Shown here piece after piece: positions 7,399 to 14,875 of a DNA stretch of 23,419 nt. The first letter of the stretch is position 1. Every line of letters starts with the position of its first letter. The notes beneath the pieces are model-generated. The model was not told where the DNA came from. It did no database searches and was given only the letters and a program-made list of their open reading frames with translations. A program made the translations under genes and the position numbers. Source of the stretch: CAYGFH01 sp964356315 (GTDB lineage: Bacteria; Patescibacteriota; Microgenomatia; UBA10105; UBA927); NCBI GenBank assembly GCA_964356315.1, contig CAYHHA010000026.1:1-23419 (forward strand), in the 5' to 3' direction.

Positions 7399-8322
7399 AT
7401 GAAACAACAACTTGGATTTATCGGACTTGGTCGCATGGGGAAAAATATCGTGTTACATCTTCTGGAGCAACAGGTGTCTGTCGTTGCATATAATCGCACA
7501 ACAGAAACTACAAAAGAATTTGAAAAAGAAGCCACTTCGCCGTCTCTTTCAGCTGTATATGATATTCAATCGCTGGTTTCCTCACTTCCCGCGCCACGCG
7601 TGATATTTCTCATGGTTCCAAATGGTAAACCAGTTGATGACGTGATTTCGCAACTGCTTTCCGCTGGTGTCTCTTCAGGCGATATCATCATAGACGGAGG
7701 AAACTGCTATTACAAAGACTCCGTACGGCGTGCCAGCGATCTAAGCGCTAAAGGGATTCACTTTATAGATTGTGGGACTAGCGGGGGATTAGAAGGCGCG
7801 AGAAATGGTGCCTGCTTGATGGTTGGGGGAGACAAAGAGATCGTTGATTCACTCGGATGGGTCTGGGAGTCTGTAGCGATGAAAGATGGCTTTGCGCATT
7901 TTGGCCCATCTGGTGCCGGCCATTTTGTGAAAATGGTGCACAACGGTGTGGAGTATGGCATGAATCAAGCAATTGGTGAGGGATTCGAGATTTTATCAAA
8001 GGGTCCGTATCATTTGGATCACGCAAAAGTATCAGAGAATTGGACACATGGGAGCGTCGTACGTGGATGGCTCATGGAGCTTCTTGCAAAGGCTATGGCG
8101 CATGACCCGAATCTGAACACATTTTCAGGTGTCGTAGGTGGTGGTCAAACGGGCTCCTGGACCGTTGATGCTGCGAAAGAATTCGGTGTAGAGGCGATCG
8201 TGCTTGACGATGCGTTGAAAGCAAGAGAGAAATCACAGCAGAATCCTACATTCGCTGGGAGAGTCGTATCAGCTCTGCGTGCAGGATATGGTGGACATAG
8301 AGAAGTGAAGAAGACAGAATAA
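7399..8322 (+). CDS. gnd: 6-phosphogluconate dehydrogenase, decarboxylating, short type
   Basis: This enzyme oxidatively decarboxylates 6-phosphogluconate to ribulose-5-phosphate. It is the roughly 300-residue YqeC/GndA-like form (307 residues) rather than the 470-residue E. coli form. The coenzyme motif GLGRMG is at residues 9-14. The substrate motif GTSGG is at 126-130, and K178 with H181-N182 supplies the catalytic lysine and asparagine. Residues 32-34 after the second beta-strand are NRT. In the family, NRT contacts the 2'-phosphate of NADP+, while NAD+-preferring enzymes carry an acidic residue there, so NADP+ use is my inference. It has its own leaderless-type promoter. The stop codon forms the first bases of the 9-bp repeat array that fills the gap before pgl. 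Confidence 0.94.
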   Translation: MKQQLGFIGLGRMGKNIVLHLLEQQVSVVAYNRTTETTKEFEKEATSPSLSAVYDIQSLVSSLPAPRVIFLMVPNGKPVDDVISQLLSAGVSSGDIIIDGGNCYYKDSVRRASDLSAKGIHFIDCGTSGGLEGARNGACLMVGGDKEIVDSLGWVWESVAMKDGFAHFGPSGAGHFVKMVHNGVEYGMNQAIGEGFEILSKGPYHLDHAKVSENWTHGSVVRGWLMELLAKAMAHDPNLNTFSGVVGGGQTGSWTVDAAKEFGVEAIVLDDALKAREKSQQNPTFAGRVVSALRAGYGGHREVKKTE

Positions 8323-8443
8323 CGAGAATAACGAGAATAACGAGAATAACGAGAATAACGAGAATAACGAGAATGACGAGAAAAACCAATTAACCAATTA
8401 CCAATTAACAAAGTAACAAAGTAACAAAGTAACAAGTTGGTAT
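8321..8443 (+). repeat. Composite tandem repeats between gnd and pgl
   Basis: Six perfect copies of aacgagaat (8321-8374), one variant (gacgagaaa) and then overlapping ccaattaa words (8386-8409) are followed by three copies of aaagtaac (8410-8433). The first unit includes the last bases of the gnd stop codon. The same three words, on the opposite strand, make up the repeat region before galT (21111-21352). The array replaces a normal ribosome-binding region for pgl, and no confident promoter can be seen in it. Confidence 0.9.
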
Positions 8444-9160
8444 ATGATTGATATTCACAGAGTTTCGGATTTTCAAACAGGTGTTACAGAGGCCGCAAAT
8501 GCTCTTGCCAATGCATTGACGCGCTACCGCTCTGACGCAATACTGTTATTATTTTCCGGCGGGTCACCACTGGAAATTGTAAAAATACTTCCTTCAAAAA
8601 ACATTGATTCACGGATATCCTTTGGGGTAAGTGATGAGCGGTTTTCAGAAGACCCTGCCGTAAATAATTTTGCTCAGTTGAACACATTTCAATGGAGTAC
8701 TCTGGTTGTATCTCAGGGGGCAACAGCAATCGATACGCGTCCTTTGGCGGGCGAAACACTCGAAGAGGCGGGCATGAGATTTGATTTAGCATTAAAACAA
8801 TGGAGACATGTGAATCCTGATGGGAAGATTATTATTACCCAAGGAATCGGTTTAGATGGGCATACAGCAGGCATGATGCCGTTCCCAGAAGATGTCGGAT
8901 TTTTTAATCAGACATTTGTGGACACAACAAACTGGGCTGTTGGGTATGATGCGAAAGAAAAAAATAAGTACCCGCTTCGGGTAACGACCACGGTTCCTTT
9001 TTTGTCTCTCGTTGATCTTTCCATCGTTTTTGCCTGTGGGAATGATAAGCAGAAGCCTGTCGAGGCGGTCTTTGCCTCCAAAGAAGATAGTGCCATGGTT
9101 CCCGGGAGAATCCTTCATCAGATGAAGGATGTGCAGTTTTATACCGACTGCAATTGGTAA
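8444..9160 (+). CDS. pgl: 6-phosphogluconolactonase
   Basis: This enzyme hydrolyses 6-phosphogluconolactone to 6-phosphogluconate, between the zwf and gnd steps. The 238-residue protein is of the DevB/SOL type related to glucosamine-6-phosphate isomerases. LLFSGGSPLEI is at about residues 35-45, SDERF at 63-67, and the catalytic GIGLDGHTAGM at 134-144 includes the conserved His. The C-terminal half carries RVTTTVPFLS. Length is typical. The ATG at 8444 lies directly against the repeat array with no clear ribosome-binding site. The gene may be read through from gnd, with leaderless-like or weak initiation. Confidence 0.95.
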   Translation: MIDIHRVSDFQTGVTEAANALANALTRYRSDAILLLFSGGSPLEIVKILPSKNIDSRISFGVSDERFSEDPAVNNFAQLNTFQWSTLVVSQGATAIDTRPLAGETLEEAGMRFDLALKQWRHVNPDGKIIITQGIGLDGHTAGMMPFPEDVGFFNQTFVDTTNWAVGYDAKEKNKYPLRVTTTVPFLSLVDLSIVFACGNDKQKPVEAVFASKEDSAMVPGRILHQMKDVQFYTDCNW

Positions 9161-9199
9161 CTCGCTCTTGTGTTTTATGTTCGTATGTTGGATTATTAG

Positions 9200-9227
9200 T
9201 TTACTGTAAAAAGGTAGTTATTAAAAT
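9200..9227 (+). promoter_or_regulatory. Candidate rpiB promoter
   Basis: TTTACT at 9200-9205, a 16-base spacer and TAAAAT at 9222-9227 end nine bases before the rpiB ATG at 9237. The intervening bases are only A and T, with no Shine-Dalgarno site. Confidence 0.45.
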
Positions 9228-9236
9228 TTTTTATAT

Positions 9237-9680
9237 ATGACGATATATATAGGCGCAGATCACAGAGGGTTTCATTTAAAAGAAAAGTTAGTGGCATGGC
9301 TCCATGAGCAAGGTCATGATGTCGTAGATTGTGGAAATAAATTTTACGAACCTGAAGATGATTTTCCAGATTATTCATTTGCTGTTGCAGATCGAGTAGT
9401 CGCGGATTCTGGTAGTCGAGGCGTGGTAATCTGTGGATCAGGCGGTGGAGTATCGATAGCAGCAAATAAGGTGCGTGGCGTTCGTTGTACGACAGCAGTT
9501 CACGTCTCTGACGTGAAGCATAACAGGCAGGCAGATGATATAAATGTGCTAGCGCTTTCTGCAGACTATACGGATTTTGATGAAGCGAAAGAGCTCATGA
9601 AAGCATTTACATTGGTGGAATACGAAGCACAAGATAGGCATAACCGACGATTGAATAAAATAGCACAGAGGGACCTTTGA
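9237..9680 (+). CDS. rpiB: RpiB/LacAB-family sugar-phosphate isomerase (ribose-5-phosphate isomerase B)
   Basis: This enzyme interconverts ribulose-5-phosphate and ribose-5-phosphate. The 147-residue protein begins with IYIGADHRGFHLKEKL, the family's phosphate- and sugar-binding start, and carries Cys66 in VICGSGGGVSIAANK and NVLALSA at about residues 103-109. Two features are atypical. The anion-hole loop reads GSGGG rather than GTGxG. In addition, the position matching the ring-opening His of E. coli RpiB (His99, numbering from memory) is Ala in RQADDINVL. The protein may be a divergent RpiB or may act on another aldose phosphate. Its place between pgl and rpe favours ribose-5-phosphate isomerase. 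Confidence 0.88.
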   Translation: MTIYIGADHRGFHLKEKLVAWLHEQGHDVVDCGNKFYEPEDDFPDYSFAVADRVVADSGSRGVVICGSGGGVSIAANKVRGVRCTTAVHVSDVKHNRQADDINVLALSADYTDFDEAKELMKAFTLVEYEAQDRHNRRLNKIAQRDL

Positions 9681-9780
9681 TAGTAGTAAGTAGTAAGTAG
9701 TAAGGGGTAAGTAGTAAGGGATAAGGGTATTTGGAAAAAATCCAAAATCCAAAATCTTAAATCTTAAATCTTAAATCTAA
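9681..9780. repeat. Heptamer repeats gtagtaa and tcttaaa before rpe
   Basis: Three copies of gtagtaa, then degenerate ggggtaagtagtaaggg words (9681-9727), are followed by ccaaaat repeats and three to four copies of atcttaa (9754-9776) ending six bases from the rpe ATG. This joins the two repeat types that flank the LytR_C gene. One TTAAAT (9771-9776) lies exactly six bases before the ATG, so the repeat itself might serve as a weak -10 box. Confidence 0.85.
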
Positions 9781-9782
9781 TT

Positions 9783-10427
9783 ATGATCGACATCATACCG
9801 GGTATCTTAGAAAAAGAATGGGAAGGTATAGAAGAGCGTCTTCGCTTGGTAGCTCCTCATGTTGATTGGGTGCAAATAGATATTGCAGATAATACAATGG
9901 TTCCAAATCAAACGCTATTGGATTTTAGTCATTTTGCACCGGAAAATCTCCCAAGCGAGCTTACTCATTTGTCGTTTGAAGCGCATCTGATGGTCGCAAA
10001 TCCAGAGAAATACATAAAACCTCTTGTGGATGCAGGGTTTAAGCGAATCATTGCACATGTTGAATGTGTGGATCCTCGAGTGTTCTTGGAAAAAGCAAAA
10101 TATGAGCATGTCGAAGTCGGCATTGCTATAGATGGCCCAACAGACCTGGAAGTTATCGAACCATTCTTGGATCAGGTCGATATGGTGCTTGTTATGACGA
10201 TAGAAGCAGGGTTTAGTGGGCAAGAATTCATGCAGGATACGGTCGAAAAAATTAGAAAGATCCACGAGAGCTTACCAGATCTTCCGATAGAGGTAGATGG
10301 TGGGATAAACGATAAGTCCGCCAAAGTGTCAAAGGACGTCGGTGCCACACGACTCGTATCTACCTCGTTTATTTTCAAGCATCCAGATGGGATAGCCGAG
10401 GCGATAGAGCAGTTGAAAAATGGATAG
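9783..10427 (+). CDS. rpe: Ribulose-phosphate 3-epimerase
   Basis: This TIM-barrel enzyme interconverts ribulose-5-phosphate and xylulose-5-phosphate. The 214-residue length is normal. Recognisable motifs are the start IIPGIL, DWVQIDIADNTMVPN (residues 28-42), EAHLMVANPEKYI (66-78), AGFSGQEF (142-149) and the phosphate-binding VDGGIND (171-177). The proton-transfer Asp residues are present as D33 and D172, and the third-strand His as H68. The usual first metal-binding His of the xHxDxMDG motif is Gln31 here, and the usual Ser of the PSIL motif is Gly7. Gln can sometimes serve as a metal ligand, so activity is likely but metal use may differ. The gene follows rpiB through a repeat region and precedes tkt. 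Confidence 0.92.
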   Translation: MIDIIPGILEKEWEGIEERLRLVAPHVDWVQIDIADNTMVPNQTLLDFSHFAPENLPSELTHLSFEAHLMVANPEKYIKPLVDAGFKRIIAHVECVDPRVFLEKAKYEHVEVGIAIDGPTDLEVIEPFLDQVDMVLVMTIEAGFSGQEFMQDTVEKIRKIHESLPDLPIEVDGGINDKSAKVSKDVGATRLVSTSFIFKHPDGIAEAIEQLKNG

Positions 10428-10449
10428 AAAATTGTGTTAGTTCGGGGTA

Positions 10450-10463
10450 GACCTTTACAGGTC
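10450..10463 (+). promoter_or_regulatory. Inverted repeat over the tkt -35 box
   Basis: GACCT-TTAC-AGGTC is a perfect 5-base inverted repeat that covers the TTTACA -35 box of tkt. Its position would let a dimeric regulator block RNA polymerase. A chance palindrome of this size is also possible, and the other half-site ctttacaggtc recurs upstream of the CoA-synthesis gene without its partner. Confidence 0.35.
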
Positions 10464-10483
10464 GAACTGCTCTCGAGTATCAT
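10454..10483 (+). promoter_or_regulatory. tkt promoter
   Basis: TTTACA at 10454-10459, an 18-base spacer and TATCAT at 10478-10483 end six bases before the tkt ATG at 10490. The same TTTACA/18/-10/six/ATG arrangement precedes the gene at 20123. A leaderless tkt-tal transcript is likely. Confidence 0.65.
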
Positions 10484-10489
10484 AAATAA

Positions 10490-12436
10490 ATGAATACAAC
10501 CCTTTTCGATCTAACAAAACGTATCCGCCACGATATCCTCACCATCACGACAACTGCAAACTCTGGACACCCTTCTTCTTCACTCTCTGCTGTAGAAATT
10601 ATGACCGTATTGTTTTTTGCCCACCTTCGCTATGACATGAAGGATCCGAAAAATCCAAATAACGATCGTGTGATTTTTAGTAAAGGTCATGCGTCACCGC
10701 TCTACTACGCGTTATACGCCGCAGCTGGAGTTATCAGCCCAGAAGAATTGTTGGGATATAGAACGTTTGATAGTGTTCTTGAGGGGCATCCTACGGAGCG
10801 ATTTGCGTATACAGAAGCAGCTACTGGATCTCTCGGTCAAGGACTTAGTATTGGGCTCGGAGAAGCGCTGGCTCTGAAAATGCAACATGACCGCGTCAAT
10901 GCATCGACGCATCAAGCCTCTGACGCATCGACGCTTTCTGACGCATCGACGCCTTCTGACGCATCGACGCAATATTATTGTCCCCGTGTCTTCGTCCTCT
11001 GTGGCGACGGCGAAATCGCCGAGGGGTCTGTTTGGGAGGCAGCGGCCGCTGCTAGTCACAAAAAAGTAGACAATCTCTATCTATTCGTCGATGTGAACCG
11101 ATTAGGTCAGTCAGATCCAACGATGTATGGTCACGATGTTGAAGTATATGCCAAGCGATTCGAAGCATTTGGGTGGCGAGTTGTAGTGATAGAAGATGGA
11201 AACGCTCTTGATGCAGTAGTAGATGCGATTGATGCCACCTTTAAGGGTTCAACCTTTACAGGTATGCCGACAGTCTTTTTGGCGAAAACAAAAAAAGGAG
11301 CTGGCATTTCATTTATTGAAGATAAAGATGGTTGGCATGGGAAGCCGTTGTCAAAGGAAGAGTTAACGAAGGCATTGTCTGAGCTCGGTGAAGTAGATAC
11401 AAGCCTGATCGGTGCGGTTCGATCGCCAGGCGTCAATGCCTCGACGCATCAAGGCTCTGACGCTTCGACGCCTCCTGACGCCATGACGCTCTATGACAAA
11501 CCCACAGCCACCCGCAAAGCATTTGGAAATGCGCTTCTTCGTCTCGGTAAAATAGACACAACGCTTGTGGCGATCGATGGAGATACAAAAAATTCTACGT
11601 ATATCGATGCGTTTGGAAAAGCATACCCTGATCGTTTCGTCGAACTGTTTATCGCAGAGCAAAATATGCTTGGAGTTGCAGTTGGATTTTCCGCTCGAGG
11701 GTATCATCCAGTAGTTGCTTCATTTGCTTGTTTTTTCTCCCGTGCAGCGGATCAGATTCGTATGGCCGCATTTTCCGGAAGCAATATCATAGTAGATGGA
11801 TCTCATGCAGGAGTGTCCATCGGCGAAGATGGTCCATCCCAGATGGGGCTTGAAGATCTTTCGTTATTTCGATCTGTTCATGGCTCCACGGTGCTATATC
11901 CGTCTGATGCCATGTCCACAGAGAAGCTTGTGGAATTAGCCGTACAGCAAAAGGGGATTGTCTATATGCGGACCAGTCGACCAGAGACCGCAATACTCTA
12001 TGGAGTAGACGAGGTCTTTCAAATTGGTGGCAGTAAAACCTTTGACGCATCGACGCCTACTGATGCATCGACGAGTCTTGTTACGATCATTTCCGCAGGA
12101 ATTACGCTTCATGAAGCGCTCAAAGCCCAGAAAGCTTTGGAAGCAGAAGGCATAGCGGTTTGCGTCATTGATTGTTATAGCGTGAAGCCGATAGATACAA
12201 AGACGCTCAGAGCATTCAATGAGAAATCCAAAGCAATGATCGTTGTTGAGGATCATTATCCAGAAGGTGGTCTGGGAGAAGCAGTGAAATCTGCATTGGC
12301 TCTCAGTCCCGGTGCGCCGATTTATCATATGAGTGTCACAAAGACGCCACGATCTGGCAAAGCGGCACAACTGCTGGCATACGAAGAAATTGATTGTGAG
12401 GCAATTATACAAAAAGTACGGTCGTGTTTAGGATAA
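10490..12436 (+). CDS. tkt: Transketolase with in-frame repeat insertions
   Basis: This thiamine-diphosphate enzyme moves two-carbon units between sugar phosphates. The single 648-residue chain contains the full set of domains. In the N-terminal PP domain are SGHPSSSLSAVE (His27), SKGHASPLYYAL and the ThDP/Mg motif GDGEIAEGSVWEAAA. The Pyr domain starts at about residue 338 and carries the catalytic Glu in LFIAEQNMLGVAVGF; the C-terminal domain follows. At three loops, about residues 135-160, 314-334 and 518-529, low-complexity inserts of DAST type interrupt the chain. They are encoded by related gacgcatcgacg repeats and lie between conserved blocks, so the fold should survive. tal follows after 18 bases with its own ribosome-binding site, making a tkt-tal operon. 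Confidence 0.95.
   Translation: MNTTLFDLTKRIRHDILTITTTANSGHPSSSLSAVEIMTVLFFAHLRYDMKDPKNPNNDRVIFSKGHASPLYYALYAAAGVISPEELLGYRTFDSVLEGHPTERFAYTEAATGSLGQGLSIGLGEALALKMQHDRVNASTHQASDASTLSDASTPSDASTQYYCPRVFVLCGDGEIAEGSVWEAAAAASHKKVDNLYLFVDVNRLGQSDPTMYGHDVEVYAKRFEAFGWRVVVIEDGNALDAVVDAIDATFKGSTFTGMPTVFLAKTKKGAGISFIEDKDGWHGKPLSKEELTKALSELGEVDTSLIGAVRSPGVNASTHQGSDASTPPDAMTLYDKPTATRKAFGNALLRLGKIDTTLVAIDGDTKNSTYIDAFGKAYPDRFVELFIAEQNMLGVAVGFSARGYHPVVASFACFFSRAADQIRMAAFSGSNIIVDGSHAGVSIGEDGPSQMGLEDLSLFRSVHGSTVLYPSDAMSTEKLVELAVQQKGIVYMRTSRPETAILYGVDEVFQIGGSKTFDASTPTDASTSLVTIISAGITLHEALKAQKALEAEGIAVCVIDCYSVKPIDTKTLRAFNEKSKAMIVVEDHYPEGGLGEAVKSALALSPGAPIYHMSVTKTPRSGKAAQLLAYEEIDCEAIIQKVRSCLG
10893..10970 (+). 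repeat. In-frame 18-bp repeats in tkt, site 1
   Basis: Four copies of gcatcgacg occur at 10901, 10925, 10943 and 10961. The last three are spaced 18 bases apart and encode SDASTL/SDASTP. The insert lies between the helix ending LALKMQHDR and the strand before GDGE, a surface loop in transketolases. Its first 44 bases nearly match site 2. Confidence 0.9.
11430..11490 (+). repeat. In-frame repeat in tkt, site 2
   Basis: This insert begins gcgtcaatgc.tcgacgcatc, differing from site 1 at only a few positions over about 44 bases. It encodes VNASTHQGSDAST, against VNASTHQASDAST at site 1. It sits in the linker between the PP and Pyr domains. The copy is more diverged toward its 3' end, where DAST becomes PDAMT. 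Confidence 0.9.
12042..12074 (+). repeat. In-frame repeat in tkt, site 3
   Basis: Two copies of gacgcatcgacg-type sequence (the second reading gatgcatcgacg), 18 bases apart, encode DASTPTDAST. They lie in the loop leading into the C-terminal domain. This is the shortest of the three sites. Confidence 0.85.
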
Positions 12437-12443
12437 TATCCTG

Positions 12444-12450
12444 AAAGGAG
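12444..12450 (+). promoter_or_regulatory. Shine-Dalgarno site of tal
   Basis: AAAGGAG lies four bases before the ATG at 12455, a close but usable spacing. Its presence on an operon-internal gene contrasts with the leaderless layout of tkt just upstream. A perfect 11-base palindrome, ggataatatcc, lies at 12431-12441. Confidence 0.6.
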
Positions 12451-12454
12451 TGCT

Positions 12455-13312
12455 ATGCAATTTCCATCCAAAATTTATATAGACGGCGGAGACCCAGCAG
12501 AAACAAAAATGGCAGACGAGATCTTAAAAAATGCAGGATATCATGGTCTTGATGGGCAAACCACGAACCCATCGCTCATCGTAAAAAATCTTGCGACAAA
12601 ACACAACGGCGTCAAAGTGTCCATGCAGGAAGCATTTGATGAGTATAAAAAGATTGTGCAGGAAATGAGCGCAATTATTCCTGAAGGGAATATATCTATA
12701 CAGGTTATTGGAGATCCATCGGTGATGACTACAGAGGAAATGTTGTCTCAGGCCAGAGAACGATTAACCTGGATTCCAAATGCTATTATTAAACTTCCTT
12801 GTACCACCGCGGGTCTTGCCACCGCTGAAGTCTTTTGCACAGAGGGTCCTATCAATGTCACTCTGAATTTTTCTCAGGAACAGGGAGCAGCGGTCTATAA
12901 CGCAACAAAAACTCATGCACATGATGTGTTTATCTCTCCATTTGTCGGTCGGTTTGATGATCGTGGGGAAAAGGGGATGGACTTTATCGCAAATGAACTT
13001 GCCATGCTAAAAACAGGTGACGGGCACGTCCAAGTGATTACCGCAAGCATTCGGTCGATGGAGCATTTGCTCTATGCGTTAAAGCTAAAAAGTCATATCA
13101 TCACGATTCCGTTTAAGATCTTCAAACTCTGGGCGGACGGTGGCTTTACGGTGCCAGCAGATGACTATGTCTACAATCCAGCAGGCCTTACAGAAATGCC
13201 ATATCATGAAGTATCTCTGGACAATGAGTGGCAATCCTATGATATTTCCCATCCACTCACGGCATCTGGTGTCGTGAAATTCTGGGAAGACTGGAAAACG
13301 GTCGTAGAGTAA
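12455..13312 (+). CDS. tal: Transaldolase
   Basis: This Schiff-base TIM-barrel enzyme transfers dihydroxyacetone units between sugar phosphates, closing the non-oxidative branch. It has 285 residues. The family start IYIDGGDPAE is at 7-16, a variant of the usual D(T/S)A(D/N)..E, and GQTTNPSLIVK is at 34-44. The catalytic Lys113 lies in AIIKLPCTTAGL, followed by INVTLNFSQEQ (133-143) and FISPFVGRFDDRG (159-171). The length falls between the short MipB/TalC type (about 220) and the long E. coli type (about 317), and the C-terminal extension resembles neither closely. It forms an operon with tkt. Confidence 0.93.
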   Translation: MQFPSKIYIDGGDPAETKMADEILKNAGYHGLDGQTTNPSLIVKNLATKHNGVKVSMQEAFDEYKKIVQEMSAIIPEGNISIQVIGDPSVMTTEEMLSQARERLTWIPNAIIKLPCTTAGLATAEVFCTEGPINVTLNFSQEQGAAVYNATKTHAHDVFISPFVGRFDDRGEKGMDFIANELAMLKTGDGHVQVITASIRSMEHLLYALKLKSHIITIPFKIFKLWADGGFTVPADDYVYNPAGLTEMPYHEVSLDNEWQSYDISHPLTASGVVKFWEDWKTVVE

Positions 13313-13339
13313 GCGTACGCACGGTTTTCGACTACTCTC

Positions 13340-13348
13340 TGGTATAAT
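13340..13348 (+). promoter_or_regulatory. Extended -10 promoter of histidine kinase 1
   Basis: TGgTATAAT at 13340-13348 is a perfect extended -10 box. It ends six bases before the ATG at 13355. No Shine-Dalgarno site fits between, so leaderless translation is expected. A palindrome, gcgtacgc, lies just upstream at 13313-13320. Confidence 0.7.
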
Positions 13349-13354
13349 TGTGAT

Positions 13355-14857
13355 ATGAATCACAAAGAGGGTGGTAGCCAATTCAAGATCAAGGAACAGC
13401 TCGTTGGGGTTGGAGTTGGTCACCTGCATCATGCAATCATTGATACATTTGATTCTTGTCGATTGTGGGTCGAACATCTCCGAGACGTTCCAAAAGAAGG
13501 TAGTTCCCTCGATGATGTAGAATTTTGGTTCGGGGAGATTTTGGAGCAGGGAAATGCAATGCGTGGATTGATGGAATCAGTAAAAATCGCAACGACGCTT
13601 AATGGGAAAGTTATCAGGACACTTCATGAAATCCACGCGCATTCAACTGCTTCCGAGTATAAATTATCGGACACAGAGGTGGCTGAATTATACGAACGAG
13701 TGAGTGGTGTAGTTGCAGAAGAAGCTACTCCAATGCGATTGATCGGAGGATATTTACTGGATATCAAGGCATATCTGGGTACTCGAGAAAATAGAGTGGA
13801 CGTGGTAAAAGATCAGGTAGAGTCTGGCTCTGGTGGAAACTCATCAGCCCTACCTATCAAGAATCCAGAGTGGCGCGTGCAAACAGATGATGAGAATTTC
13901 ATTTGGTTTGCCCGGGTTGTTAAGCATGATGATGAAGAAGTGACAGAGCTTTTTTCGCTGGATGGAATAGCCGAATTACTATCTACGTATATCCATGAAG
14001 ATTTGAGTAAGTTTCCCACAGTGGGTGCAAATTCAGATAGTATTTTCGTGAAAGATGTCGCCACAGATGATGAACTAGCGCTCTTGGAGCTAAAAGAGCG
14101 TCATATATGGCATGATCTGATAAGTCCATTGACGCCGTTAAGTAACTATCCAAGAATGATTGCTCAGTCTTCTCAGTTATGGGAAAACAGTGAGGGGCGC
14201 AGAGGCTTTTTATCCTCTATCAATAAATTTTCCCGTGTTACCGAATACATTCCTGATTTGCTAACTATGGAATTTAAACAGACATCAGTTTCTGATGTGT
14301 TTACACAGATCTCAAATATTGCACCATCCTTCACGACCTCTAATGGAGAGACGGCAATCTCTTTAGTACCTCTAAACGACGTGTCATCCGATGTATCAGT
14401 TCTGATTGCATCCGCTCTTTTGAAATCATTTATCGGGAATTGTGTCAACAACGCAAGAGATTCTTTTCAGGAATTTCAGAAGAAACAAGAGAGCAGTGAC
14501 GAAGAAGTCTTGCACATCTCGATTTCTATCCAAAAAATTACAGATACCGATGGATTTGAGTGGGTGGATATTATCGTCGGGGATACCGCGGGCGGACTAC
14601 CAGAGTCATTAGCGCCGACCCCATTTGCTGGCATTAAAGGATCGCAACCGGAGGGTAATGATATCTTGAAATATTTACCAGGATATACTCGTACGACATT
14701 TTCAGATGGCGTGACATCGAAAAAATCGGGAAATGGTATTGCGATGTATCAACTCAGTCGGATGATTGAATTAGTTGGTGGGAAAATTGTCCCATTCTAC
14801 AGAAGAGACAAGAAGCGCGGATCTGAAATTCATTTGCTTCTCAAAGTCGCCAAATAG
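13355..14857 (+). CDS. Soluble histidine-kinase-like ATPase (HK1)
   Basis: This 500-residue protein has no signal peptide or membrane helix. The C-terminal third is a GHKL ATPase domain: an N-box-like IGNCVNNARDSF, a G1 box DTAGGLP (D410) and a G2 box SGNGIAMYQL (G459-N460-G461). Before it lies HDLISPLTPL with His253, which fits an H-box of HisKA type (H-E/D-L-x-x-P-L). The first 240 residues are mostly helical and charged, with no domain I can name; a second His-rich stretch, GHLHHAIIDTF, is near the N-terminus. A phosphorelay or cytosolic-sensing role is likely. No response regulator is in the window. The gene ends 18 bases from the convergent ferric-reductase gene. Confidence 0.8.
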   Translation: MNHKEGGSQFKIKEQLVGVGVGHLHHAIIDTFDSCRLWVEHLRDVPKEGSSLDDVEFWFGEILEQGNAMRGLMESVKIATTLNGKVIRTLHEIHAHSTASEYKLSDTEVAELYERVSGVVAEEATPMRLIGGYLLDIKAYLGTRENRVDVVKDQVESGSGGNSSALPIKNPEWRVQTDDENFIWFARVVKHDDEEVTELFSLDGIAELLSTYIHEDLSKFPTVGANSDSIFVKDVATDDELALLELKERHIWHDLISPLTPLSNYPRMIAQSSQLWENSEGRRGFLSSINKFSRVTEYIPDLLTMEFKQTSVSDVFTQISNIAPSFTTSNGETAISLVPLNDVSSDVSVLIASALLKSFIGNCVNNARDSFQEFQKKQESSDEEVLHISISIQKITDTDGFEWVDIIVGDTAGGLPESLAPTPFAGIKGSQPEGNDILKYLPGYTRTTFSDGVTSKKSGNGIAMYQLSRMIELVGGKIVPFYRRDKKRGSEIHLLLKVAK

Positions 14858-14875
14858 ACTATCTATGAAGCGATT

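Noticed and set aside
8321..8435. CRISPR-like array
   Set aside because: The 9-base units are head-to-tail with no spacers, and no cas gene is present. This is a minisatellite.
8145..8435. Minus-strand reading frame encoding repeated YSR residues
   Set aside because: It is produced by the 9-bp repeat read in an open frame and extends into gnd on the opposite strand. It has no start signals or family resemblance.
11936..12412. 158-residue minus-strand open frame within tkt
   Set aside because: It is antisense to strongly conserved transketolase sequence, with no recognisable domain and no promoter. A shadow of tkt.
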